From Actinomycetota bacterium (GTDB taxonomy: Bacteria; Actinomycetota; Humimicrobiia; Humimicrobiales; Humimicrobiaceae), in the NCBI GenBank assembly GCA_016783995.1, contig JADHVN010000109.1:1-5032 (forward strand): a stretch of 5,032 bases of DNA. Direction: 5' to 3'. Below are positions 1-5,032 of the stretch, in pieces. The translations under genes and the position numbers were made by a program. The notes under the pieces were generated by a model. That model worked only from the letters and a program-made list of their open reading frames with translations. It had not been told where the DNA came from and did no database searches. Positions within the stretch are counted from its first letter, which is position 1, and every line of letters starts with the position of its first letter.

Positions 1-2
1 GC

Positions 3-191
3 TGTGGTCCATGCGTGGGCGTACATCAGGGGATACTTGGTGATGGAGAGGTATGCCTTTCAACTCAAAACAGGAATTTTAAAGGGAGGATGGGAAATCC
101 CAACTCTTTTATTTATCTTTCTTCTCCTGCAACCGCAGCCTTGAGTGCGGTGAAGGGCTATATTGCCGATCCAAGGGAGGTTTTAGGATAA
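3..191 (+). CDS. Aconitase/LeuC-family hydratase large subunit, C-terminal fragment (5' end outside window)
   Basis: This is the last 62 codons of a gene that begins upstream of the window; the frame runs from base 3 to a TAA at 189-191. The fragment opens with C-G-P-C, which matches the paired cysteines that, with a third cysteine farther upstream, hold the [4Fe-4S] cluster in LeuC-type large subunits. Family-typical stretches follow: [11 protein letters not shown], the [11 protein letters not shown] segment, then [22 protein letters not shown], seen here at about codons 36-58. The protein would be the cytoplasmic catalytic subunit that isomerises a tricarboxylic or malate-type acid through a dehydrated intermediate. 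From the fragment alone, isopropylmalate isomerase, homoaconitase and LeuC-type aconitase cannot be told apart. The isocitrate-dehydrogenase-like gene two places downstream favours aconitase (inference). The stop codon overlaps the start of the small-subunit gene by one base (TAATG), so the two are probably translated together to supply subunits of one enzyme. Confidence 0.9.
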   Translation, partial: CGPCVGVHQGILGDGEVCLSTQNRNFKGRMGNPNSFIYLSSPATAALSAVKGYIADPREVLG

Positions 192-712
192 TGCTTAAAA
201 ATAAGAAAGACCCAAAAATTATAATTGGAAGCAGTTTTAAGTTTGGTGATGATATTTCTACGGATCTGATCGCTCCTGGAAGGTTATTTCATCTGAGGTC
301 CAATTTAACTGAATTGGCAAAACATGTCCTGGAAGACGCAGATCCAGGGTTTGCAAAGAAAGTAAAACCTGGAGATTTTGTTGTTGGCGGCAGGAATTTT
401 GGGCTTGGCTCCAGCAGAGAACATGCACCTCTGGTTATGAAAATTGCTGGTGTGGGGGCAGTCCTGGCTAAATCTTTTGCCCGTATATTCTTTAGAAACA
501 GCATTAACGTGGGGTTGCCTGCCTTAATCTGTGATACGGATAAAATTGATAGCGGAGATATACTGGAGATAGATTTAAAAAAAGGGATAATTAATAATAA
601 AACTAAAAATTTAAAATTAAAATTCAATCCTTTGCCTGAAGTAATGATAAAAATTTTAAATGATGGCGGACTGGCCAGCCATATCGCCAGGAATAAGGGG
701 TTCAATCTATGA
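191..712 (+). CDS. Aconitase/LeuD-family hydratase small (swivel) subunit
   Basis: At 173 residues this is the usual size for a stand-alone LeuD/HacB-type swivel subunit, which closes over the iron-sulfur active site of the large subunit encoded just upstream. Visible hallmarks are FGDDISTD at 18-25, the substrate-recognition loop at about 28-38, the [14 protein letters not shown] active-site segment at 67-80 (S74, S75, R76 contact substrate in this family) and [18 protein letters not shown] at 93-110. The start at 191 follows a strong ribosome site, AGGGAGG at 174-180. It gives an N-terminus about ten residues longer than many relatives; no better start is visible. The loop reads PGRLFHLRS, neither the YLRT type of archaeal isopropylmalate isomerase nor the YLVYT type of archaeal homoaconitase, so substrate is not settled by the loop. 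The dehydrogenase next door suggests citrate/isocitrate. Family membership is secure; the choice among aconitase, homoaconitase and isopropylmalate isomerase is inference. Confidence 0.9.
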   Translation: MLKNKKDPKIIIGSSFKFGDDISTDLIAPGRLFHLRSNLTELAKHVLEDADPGFAKKVKPGDFVVGGRNFGLGSSREHAPLVMKIAGVGAVLAKSFARIFFRNSINVGLPALICDTDKIDSGDILEIDLKKGIINNKTKNLKLKFNPLPEVMIKILNDGGLASHIARNKGFNL

Positions 713-1800
713 AACACGTAATAACTTTAATACCAGGAGACGGCATAGGTCCCGAAATAACCGAGGCTACAGTTAAAGTGGTTAAGGCAACGGGGGTGAA
801 TATTGAGTGGGATACAGTAAATGCAGGGGCTCAAGTTTACCAGAAAGAAGGTACAGTTCTGCCCGATAGGGTTATTAAATCACTTAAGAAAAATAAGGTG
901 GGAATAAAAGGTCCCATTACCACCCCGGTAGGAACCGGATTTAGAAGTGTAAATGTAGCTATGAGAAAGTTATTCGATCTGTATGCATGTGTCAGGCCGT
1001 GTAAGAGTTACCAGGGAGTTAAAAGCAGATACAGCAATATAGATCTGGTGATAATCAGGGAGAATACTGAAGACCTGTATGCAGGGATAGAGTTTAAAAA
1101 AGGGGAAATGGAAACAGAAGAACTTATTAATTTCATAAAAGAAAAAAAAGATACTCAGATCAGAAGTGACAGCGGGATAAGTATCAAGCCGATTTCTGTA
1201 ACAGGATCGGAAAATATAGTCAGATTTGCCTTTGAATATGCCCGGAAAAATAACAGAAAGAAAGTTACCGGTGTGCATAAGGCAAATATAATGAAATACT
1301 CCGACGGCCTGTTTCTGGAAGTATTTAAAAAAGTTGCATCAAAGTATGATGATATAGAGTCAGAAGATAGAATTGTAGATAATATGTGTATGCAACTGGT
1401 GCAGAAACCGGAACTTTATGATGTTCTGGTTTTGCCAAATTTATATGGAGATATAGTTTCTGACCTTGCTGCCGGGTTGGTCGGGGGACTGGGTGTAGCC
1501 CCTGGAGGGAACATTGGAAAAGATATTGCATTATTTGAACCCACTCACGGCAGTGCTCCGAAATATAAGGGTCAGAATAAAGTAAATCCAACTGCAATGA
1601 TGCTATCTGCAGTGTTGATGTTAAGGCATATAGAAGAGAAAAATTATGCTGACCTGCTGGAATCCGCCATTGCGGAAAACATCAGAGAGGGGAAATATGT
1701 GACTTATGATTTAAAACCCCACAGGGATGATCCTACAGCTGTTGGCACAAGCGAGTTTGCGGATGCGATTGTAAAGAAAATCAAAAAAGCCAGAAGTTAA
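709..1800 (+). CDS. Isocitrate dehydrogenase (isocitrate/isopropylmalate dehydrogenase family)
   Basis: This 363-residue cytoplasmic enzyme of the beta-decarboxylating dehydrogenase family probably oxidises isocitrate to 2-oxoglutarate and CO2. It opens with the family signature [10 protein letters not shown] at 7-16. The substrate loop at 80-86 reads S-V-N-V-A-M-R, and the Ser and Asn (S80, N82) are the isocitrate-type residues; isopropylmalate dehydrogenases carry leucines here and homoisocitrate enzymes an arginine. Other visible active-site residues are R96, R117, Y124, K191 (in HKANIMK) and the metal-binding aspartates D224, D248 and D252. HGSAPKYKG at 280-288 places Lys-Tyr where E. coli NADP enzymes have Lys344-Tyr345 and NAD enzymes usually have Asp-Ile; with Y333 this hints at NADP use. 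The start overlaps the small-subunit stop by four bases (ATGA), with AAGGGG at 695-700 as ribosome site, so it is co-translated with the hydratase. Isocitrate specificity is probable; the cofactor is uncertain. Confidence 0.88.
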   Translation: MKHVITLIPGDGIGPEITEATVKVVKATGVNIEWDTVNAGAQVYQKEGTVLPDRVIKSLKKNKVGIKGPITTPVGTGFRSVNVAMRKLFDLYACVRPCKSYQGVKSRYSNIDLVIIRENTEDLYAGIEFKKGEMETEELINFIKEKKDTQIRSDSGISIKPISVTGSENIVRFAFEYARKNNRKKVTGVHKANIMKYSDGLFLEVFKKVASKYDDIESEDRIVDNMCMQLVQKPELYDVLVLPNLYGDIVSDLAAGLVGGLGVAPGGNIGKDIALFEPTHGSAPKYKGQNKVNPTAMMLSAVLMLRHIEEKNYADLLESAIAENIREGKYVTYDLKPHRDDPTAVGTSEFADAIVKKIKKARS

Positions 1801-1850
1801 AAGTTGCTTTAGTTTTTGCTTACCTAAATATAAGACTTAATTTTTACAAT

Positions 1851-1879
1851 TTGACAAAGATTCTATTTATGTTTATAGT
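1851..1879 (+). promoter_or_regulatory. Sigma70-type promoter of the DtxR-family regulator
   Basis: A perfect -35 box TTGACA (1851-1856) is separated by 17 bases from the -10 box TATAGT (1874-1879), five of six matches to consensus. Transcription would begin near 1886, leaving a leader of roughly 40 bases before the start codon at 1925. The operator palindrome begins inside the -10 box, so a bound repressor would block RNA polymerase. Confidence 0.8.
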
Positions 1880-1893
1880 TAGATTAATCTAAC
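1878..1893. promoter_or_regulatory. Probable DtxR/MntR-type operator (autoregulatory), perfect 16-base palindrome
   Basis: GTTAGATTAATCTAAC is identical to its own reverse complement. The inner 14 bases, TTAGATTAATCTAA, resemble the TTAGg...cCTAA pattern of known DtxR/IdeR iron boxes. It overlaps the last two bases of the -10 box and the predicted transcription start, and lies directly before a DtxR-family gene. A close relative of the site occurs at the same position in the feoA promoter. The expected ligand is the regulator encoded at 1925-2398; this is inferred from context. Confidence 0.78.
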
Positions 1894-1924
1894 ATTTTTA
1901 GATGAAATAAAAAGTGGGAAAAAT

Positions 1925-2398
1925 ATGAAAAAATTAACCCAGAGTCTGGAGGATTACCTCGAGGCAATATATGTGATCAGCCTTACAAGTAAGGTAATCA
2001 GGGTAAAAGAAATTGCAAAATTTTTAAATGTAAAAACACCATCAGTAGTGGATGCAGTTGGAAAACTTACTGAAAGAGGACTGGTAATTCATGAAAAATA
2101 TGGATATCTGGAATTAACTGATAAAGGTTATGAGCTGGCAAAGGAAGTAAATGATAAACACGAAAAGGTATATAAATTCTTTAATGAGGTTCTTGGAGTA
2201 AGTGATAATATTTCAAAAAAAGATGCCTGCAATATTGAACATTATATAAGCAAGGAAGCAATGGATAGGATGATAAAATTTACCAGGTTTGTAGATACCT
2301 GTCCTGAAGGGTACCCGGAGTGGCTGAAGCACTTTAATTATTATGCAAAGCACGGCAGGCATCCTTCAAATTGTACCAAAAATAACGTCTCAAAATAA
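1925..2398 (+). CDS. DtxR/MntR-family metal-dependent transcriptional repressor
   Basis: At 157 residues this is a two-domain member of the DtxR family, with a winged-helix DNA-binding domain at about 1-65 and a metal-binding dimerisation domain at about 66-125. It has no C-terminal SH3-like domain, so it is MntR-like in size. SLEDYLEAIY at 7-16 and the recognition-helix region KTPSVVDAVGKL at 37-48 are typical. Putative ligands by alignment are D10, E13, H79, C102, E105 and H106. D10 is the MntR-type residue, while C102 matches DtxR rather than the MntR glutamate. DtxR positions E83 and H98 are Y83 and K98 here. A tail after 120 carries C126, H136, H143, H146 and C150. The gene has its own promoter with a palindromic operator, and a similar operator precedes feoA. 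It is therefore probably a metal-activated, autoregulated repressor of iron uptake. Fe2+ is likely from context; Mn2+ remains possible. Confidence 0.92.
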   Translation: MKKLTQSLEDYLEAIYVISLTSKVIRVKEIAKFLNVKTPSVVDAVGKLTERGLVIHEKYGYLELTDKGYELAKEVNDKHEKVYKFFNEVLGVSDNISKKDACNIEHYISKEAMDRMIKFTRFVDTCPEGYPEWLKHFNYYAKHGRHPSNCTKNNVSK

Positions 2399-2448
2399 GA
2401 AATCTTAGTTTTCCCTCACATATTTTCTCTTCATTTTTAAAAAAAGCC

Positions 2449-2477
2449 TTGACAAATATATATAAACCTATTAAAGT
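2449..2477 (+). promoter_or_regulatory. Sigma70-type promoter of feoAB
   Basis: A perfect TTGACA at 2449-2454 is followed after 17 bases by TAAAGT at 2472-2477, four of six matches to the -10 consensus. It aligns base for base with the regulator's promoter (TATAGT), and both run straight into the GTTAGA of an operator. The predicted start of transcription is near 2484, with a leader of about 30 bases before the first feoA codon. The weaker -10 box suggests modest basal strength. Confidence 0.72.
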
Positions 2478-2491
2478 TAGACTAGACTAAT
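2476..2491. promoter_or_regulatory. Probable DtxR/MntR-type operator controlling feoAB
   Basis: GTTAGACTAGACTAAT has outer arms TTAG (2477-2480) and CTAA (2487-2490) around a self-complementary CTAG core. Twelve of the fourteen inner positions are symmetric; only the A/A pair at 2481 and 2486 breaks it. It shares the pattern TTAGAyTArwCTAA with the perfect palindrome ahead of the regulator. In both cases the first T of TTAG lies 28 bases after the first T of TTGACA. Metal-loaded regulator bound here would cover the -10 box and transcription start, shutting off ferrous-iron uptake when metal is sufficient (inference). Confidence 0.75.
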
Positions 2492-2514
2492 ATTTATTAA
2501 TAAGGCTAGGAAAA

Positions 2515-2805
2515 ATGAAAAGATGGGGCTTAAGACATAGAGGTGGAGATGTCAGTAAAACACCGCTGGCTGGTAACGGGATTTTTTATATGACTGATGC
2601 GGTTCCAGGAAAAAAGTACAGAATAGCAAGAATTGATGGTGGATATAGACTTAATTCCCGTCTTTGTGCGATGGGATTTATTCCTAATGAAATTTTTTAT
2701 GTCTCCGGTGCCTCCAGAGGAGGACCGTTATGTGTTTTTATCAAAGGAACCAAATTTGCCATCGGAAGAGGAATGGCTGAAAAAATTCAAATCAGAGAGA
2801 TATAA
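2515..2805 (+). CDS. feoA: Ferrous iron transport protein A (FeoA)
   Basis: FeoA is a small cytoplasmic SH3-like protein that works with FeoB in Fe2+ import; its exact role is still debated. The core at about 29-96 shows the family pattern: PGKKYRIARIDGG, then RLCAMGFIPNE (49-59), GGPLCVFIKGTKFAIGRGMAEKI (69-91). Ahead of it lies an unusual 25-residue extension that begins MKRWGLRHRGG, basic and glycine-containing, making 96 residues against about 75 for a minimal FeoA. The start at 2515 suits the promoter, about 30 bases after the predicted transcript start, but its ribosome site is weak. An in-frame ATG at 2590, ten bases after ACGGG, would give a 71-residue protein with just the core, so the start is not certain. 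FeoB begins two bases after the stop, so the two are co-expressed. Confidence 0.93.
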   Translation: MKRWGLRHRGGDVSKTPLAGNGIFYMTDAVPGKKYRIARIDGGYRLNSRLCAMGFIPNEIFYVSGASRGGPLCVFIKGTKFAIGRGMAEKIQIREI

Positions 2806-2807
2806 CA

Positions 2808-4961
2808 ATGGCAAAGGAAATAAAAGAAATAACAATTGCTATTTCAGGTAATCCCAATTCTGGTAAAACAACTATCTTCAATAATTTAACTGGCTTAAGG
2901 CAGCATGTAGGAAATTATCCCGGAGTCACTGTCGAAAAAAAGACCGGGGTTATTAAATATAAAGGATACAGGATAAATGTTGTTGATCTCCCGGGTACTT
3001 ACAGCCTTACAGCTTATTCTCTTGAAGAGATTGTTGCCAGGAATTTCATTGTTAATGAAAAACCGGATGTAGTTATTGATGTTGTAGACTCCTCCAATCT
3101 GGAGCGAAATCTCTATCTTGCAGTTCAGCTTATGGAACTGAATACACCCCTGATTTTAGCATTTAACATGGCTGATATAGTCAAAAAGAGCGGCAAAAAA
3201 ATAGATATTAATCTGCTGTCTGAACTTTTTGGTGCGCCAATTGTGGAGACTGTGGGTTCCAGAGGCCTGGGTAGTGACAAACTGCTGGAAGCAGTAATTG
3301 AGGCAGTAAGTAGCAGGAAAGAAAAAAAAGTAGAAGTAAAATATGGTGAAGAAGTAGAAAATGAAATCGGAAATATTATATCAGTTTTAAAAAAGGAAAA
3401 AATTCCTACATTTAAATTTGATATCAGGTGGATTGCAGTAAAACTCCTGGAACAGGATAGAGAAGTAATTGATAAAATTAAAAAGGGATCAGGCTCAAAA
3501 TATTTAAAAGTAGAAGAAACAGTCGGTAGCTCAATAAATCATCTAACCAGCATATTAAGAGATTCTCCTGAGGTAATAATAGCGGACGGGAGATATGGAT
3601 TTATAAAGGGAGCGCTTCTGGAGGCATATAAAGAAGTTGATTCGGGAAAATTAGATGTAAGCGAAAAGATTGACAGAGTGCTCACCAACAGGATACTGGG
3701 GATACCAATATTTGTCCTTATAATCTGGCTTATGTTTCAATTTGTATTCACACTTGGGAAATACCCCATGGGCTGGATTGAGTTAGGTTTCGAGAAATTA
3801 AGCGCTCTTATCACTGAGATTGTGCAGCAGGGACTCATAAGATCACTTCTGGTTGATGGAATAATAGGTGGGGTGGGGGGAGTAATTACATTTACTCCCA
3901 ATATAATACTGCTGTTTTTTGCAATAGCTGTTCTTGAAGACTCAGGGTATATGGCAAGAGCAGCATTTGTTATGGACAGGATAATGCATAAAATAGGGCT
4001 CCATGGAAAATCCTTCATTCCGTTGATTATTGGATTTGGCTGTACAGTCCCGGCGTATATGGGATCAAGAATTCTTGAAAACAGAAAAGACAGGCTGGTT
4101 ACCATGCATATAAATACATTTATGAGCTGTGGTGCCCGGCTTCCAGTCTACATACTTTTTGCCGGAGCATTCTTTCCTGCTATTGCAGGGAATGTAATAT
4201 TTTCAATTTATTTAATAGGGGTTTTAATGGCTGTTATCATGGCCAGGGTGCTGAGGGCAACCAGATTTAGAGGTGAATCGGAACCCTTTGTTATGGAGCT
4301 GCCGCCCTACCGTATTCCAACACTGAAAGGAATACTGATTCATACCTGGGAAAGAACCTGGATGTATATAAAGAAGGCGGGTACAGTAATACTGGCCATA
4401 TCAATACTGATGTGGATACTTTTCACCTTTCCCATGATTGGAAATAACTACTCACAGAATTATAACGGCCAGATAGAGAAATTTGAGCAGTCTTACAGGT
4501 CTGGTGAGATAACTAAAGATGAACTTAATGAAAAGGCAGCGGTAATAGAGGGAAAGATGGCGGGCGAGAGGCTTACATATTCAGCAGCAGGTAGGATCGG
4601 ACGTTTTCTGGAACCGGCATTCAGACCGCTTGGTTTTGACTGGAAAATGGTAGTTGCAACTATTTCAGGAATTGCAGCAAAAGAAGTAGTAGTATCCACT
4701 ATGGGCACTCTTTACAGCATACAGGAGGCGGATGGGCAGTCTGATTCGTTAAAGACGGCTTTATATAAGCATTATCATCCCCTTGTAGGATATAACTTTA
4801 TGTTATTTACGCTGCTGTATTTTCCCTGTATGGCTGGTATGGTTATATTCAGGAAAGAAGCAGGAACAAAGGAAATGTTATTTCAGATAGGATATACTTT
4901 CCTGCTTGCCTGGGTGATGTCTTTTCTGGTATTTCAAATAGGAAGACTTTTTATCTTGTAG
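2808..4961 (+). CDS. feoB: Ferrous iron transport protein B (FeoB), GTP-dependent Fe2+ permease
   Basis: FeoB is the inner-membrane permease of the Feo system; its cytoplasmic GTPase domain drives or gates Fe2+ entry. The 717-residue protein looks complete. The N-terminal G domain has G1 GNPNSGKT (14-21), G2 threonine T41 in NYPGVTVE, G3 DLPG (60-63), G4 NMAD (120-123) and G5 near VGSRG (149-153). A charged helical regulatory (GDI-like) region follows at about 170-285. Hydrophobic segments begin near 296. The two Gate motifs are GFGCTVPA (409-416) and SCGARLPVY (440-448), with C412 and C441 as candidate iron-path residues. GIAAKEVVV at 621-629 is also characteristic. Residues 545-590 form a charged, probably non-membrane loop. 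GAGAG at 2795-2799 can serve as ribosome site. The gene follows feoA by two bases and should share its metal-repressed promoter. Confidence 0.97.
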   Translation: MAKEIKEITIAISGNPNSGKTTIFNNLTGLRQHVGNYPGVTVEKKTGVIKYKGYRINVVDLPGTYSLTAYSLEEIVARNFIVNEKPDVVIDVVDSSNLERNLYLAVQLMELNTPLILAFNMADIVKKSGKKIDINLLSELFGAPIVETVGSRGLGSDKLLEAVIEAVSSRKEKKVEVKYGEEVENEIGNIISVLKKEKIPTFKFDIRWIAVKLLEQDREVIDKIKKGSGSKYLKVEETVGSSINHLTSILRDSPEVIIADGRYGFIKGALLEAYKEVDSGKLDVSEKIDRVLTNRILGIPIFVLIIWLMFQFVFTLGKYPMGWIELGFEKLSALITEIVQQGLIRSLLVDGIIGGVGGVITFTPNIILLFFAIAVLEDSGYMARAAFVMDRIMHKIGLHGKSFIPLIIGFGCTVPAYMGSRILENRKDRLVTMHINTFMSCGARLPVYILFAGAFFPAIAGNVIFSIYLIGVLMAVIMARVLRATRFRGESEPFVMELPPYRIPTLKGILIHTWERTWMYIKKAGTVILAISILMWILFTFPMIGNNYSQNYNGQIEKFEQSYRSGEITKDELNEKAAVIEGKMAGERLTYSAAGRIGRFLEPAFRPLGFDWKMVVATISGIAAKEVVVSTMGTLYSIQEADGQSDSLKTALYKHYHPLVGYNFMLFTLLYFPCMAGMVIFRKEAGTKEMLFQIGYTFLLAWVMSFLVFQIGRLFIL

Positions 4962-4994
4962 AATAATAAAAGGATATATTTTATACATGAAGCT

Positions 4995-5000
4995 GGTGAT
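4995..5000 (+). promoter_or_regulatory. Ribosome binding site favouring the start at 5006
   Basis: GGTGAT lies five bases before the ATG at 5006, a good Shine-Dalgarno spacing. The competing ATG at 4987 has only an AGG 13 bases ahead of it, which is too far. This site is the main reason for choosing the 5006 frame for the truncated gene at the window's end. Confidence 0.5.
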
Positions 5001-5005
5001 AGTGA

Positions 5006-5032
5006 ATGTGGGAGATAATTATAATAGCAGTT
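5006..5032 (+). CDS. Start of a probable small FeoB-associated membrane protein (3' end outside window)
   Basis: Only nine codons are visible, reading M-W-E-I-I-I-I-A-V, and the frame is still open at the edge of the window. The short start followed directly by a very hydrophobic run resembles the N-terminal membrane anchor of the small cysteine-rich proteins often encoded straight after feoB (FeoB-associated Cys-rich membrane proteins), whose role is not established. No cysteines can be seen because the sequence ends. It begins 44 bases after the feoB stop with no terminator between, so it likely belongs to the same iron-regulated operon. The alternative frame from 4987 (MKLVIVNVGDNYNSS) also stays open, but has a poorly placed ribosome site. 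The family assignment rests on position and hydrophobicity only. Confidence 0.42.

Larger units (their letters stand above)
1801..1924. other. Intergenic region between the dehydrogenase and the metalloregulator
   Basis: This 124-base gap is strongly AT-rich. Its first 50 bases contain no convincing hairpin followed by a T-run, so I cannot point to a terminator for the upstream operon. The second half holds the regulator's promoter, a 16-base palindrome and a ribosome site (GTGGGA, 1914-1919). It therefore separates two transcription units with unrelated functions. Confidence 0.6.
2399..2514. other. Intergenic region between the regulator and feoA
   Basis: These 116 bases are AT-rich. The first 50 show no clear hairpin-plus-T-run, so some read-through from the regulator gene into feoAB is possible. 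The rest contains a separate promoter and operator for feoA. The sequence ahead of the start at 2515 offers only a weak ribosome site (AGG at 2508-2510). Confidence 0.6.

Noticed and set aside
289..717. 142-residue open frame on the minus strand opposite the small hydratase subunit
   Set aside because: It lies almost wholly opposite a gene with clear family motifs, shows no recognisable domain and has no independent promoter or spacing that would support it.
970..1597. Two minus-strand open frames (970-1278 and 1325-1597) opposite the dehydrogenase
   Set aside because: Both sit within a gene with intact catalytic motifs; their aromatic- and Cys-rich translations look like antisense noise and match no family I know.
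1831..1845. TAAGACTTA followed by a T-run as a possible terminator after the dehydrogenase
   Set aside because: The arms are four bases with a one-base centre, which cannot form a stable hairpin loop.
2399..2448. Possible terminator or attenuator between the regulator gene and the feoA promoter
   Set aside because: There are T-rich and A-rich runs but no inverted repeat of useful length that I could find by eye.
2633..2851. 72-residue plus-strand open frame overlapping feoA and the start of feoB
   Set aside because: It is out of frame with two well-supported genes, has a low-complexity Lys/Asn-rich end and no family resemblance.
3737..4105. 122-residue minus-strand open frame opposite the membrane part of feoB
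   Set aside because: It is the antisense shadow of conserved FeoB membrane and Gate-motif codons. Its hydrophobic, Ser/Pro/Ile-rich content follows from the codons opposite.
2808..4961. Possible fusion or inserted domain in FeoB at residues 545-590
   Set aside because: The charged loop before YSAAGRIGRFLEP has the length and character of loops seen at this position in many FeoB proteins, and the total length of 717 residues is normal.

Overview
The window reads as AT-rich bacterial chromosome, probably from an anaerobe or microaerophile. The signs of Bacteria are near-consensus sigma70-type promoters (TTGACA, 17-base spacing), Shine-Dalgarno sequences before most starts and tightly packed operons. 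A ferrous-iron (Feo) transport system suggests a habitat where Fe2+ is available. I cannot name the organism from this sequence. All genes lie on the + strand, in two functional blocks.

Block 1 (bases 1-1800) is the 3' part of a citrate-side carbon operon. It holds the C-terminal end of a LeuC/aconitase-family large subunit, its LeuD-type small (swivel) subunit, and a beta-decarboxylating dehydrogenase. The substrate-loop residues of the dehydrogenase (S80, N82, R86) match isocitrate dehydrogenase rather than isopropylmalate or homoisocitrate dehydrogenase. Successive genes overlap by 1 and 4 bases. The simplest reading is a two-subunit LeuCD-type aconitase paired with isocitrate dehydrogenase, giving citrate -> isocitrate -> 2-oxoglutarate. 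The assignment of the hydratase is inferred from this neighbour.

Block 2 (bases 1801-5032) is an iron-responsive regulon: a DtxR/MntR-family metalloregulator, then feoA, feoB and the first nine codons of a probable small membrane protein of the FeoB-associated type. The regulator and feoA each have their own promoter. At both promoters a matching inverted repeat of the type TTAGAyTArwCTAA sits exactly 28 bases downstream of the first base of TTGACA, overlapping the -10/start region. This implies that the regulator represses itself and feoAB when metal is plentiful.

I found no mobile element, CRISPR array, RNA gene or clear terminator, and no wholly unknown system. The observations most worth following are the paired operators, the mixed DtxR/MntR metal-ligand set of the regulator, the LeuCD-type aconitase/isocitrate dehydrogenase pairing with an NADP-like cofactor signature, and the cut-off small gene after feoB.
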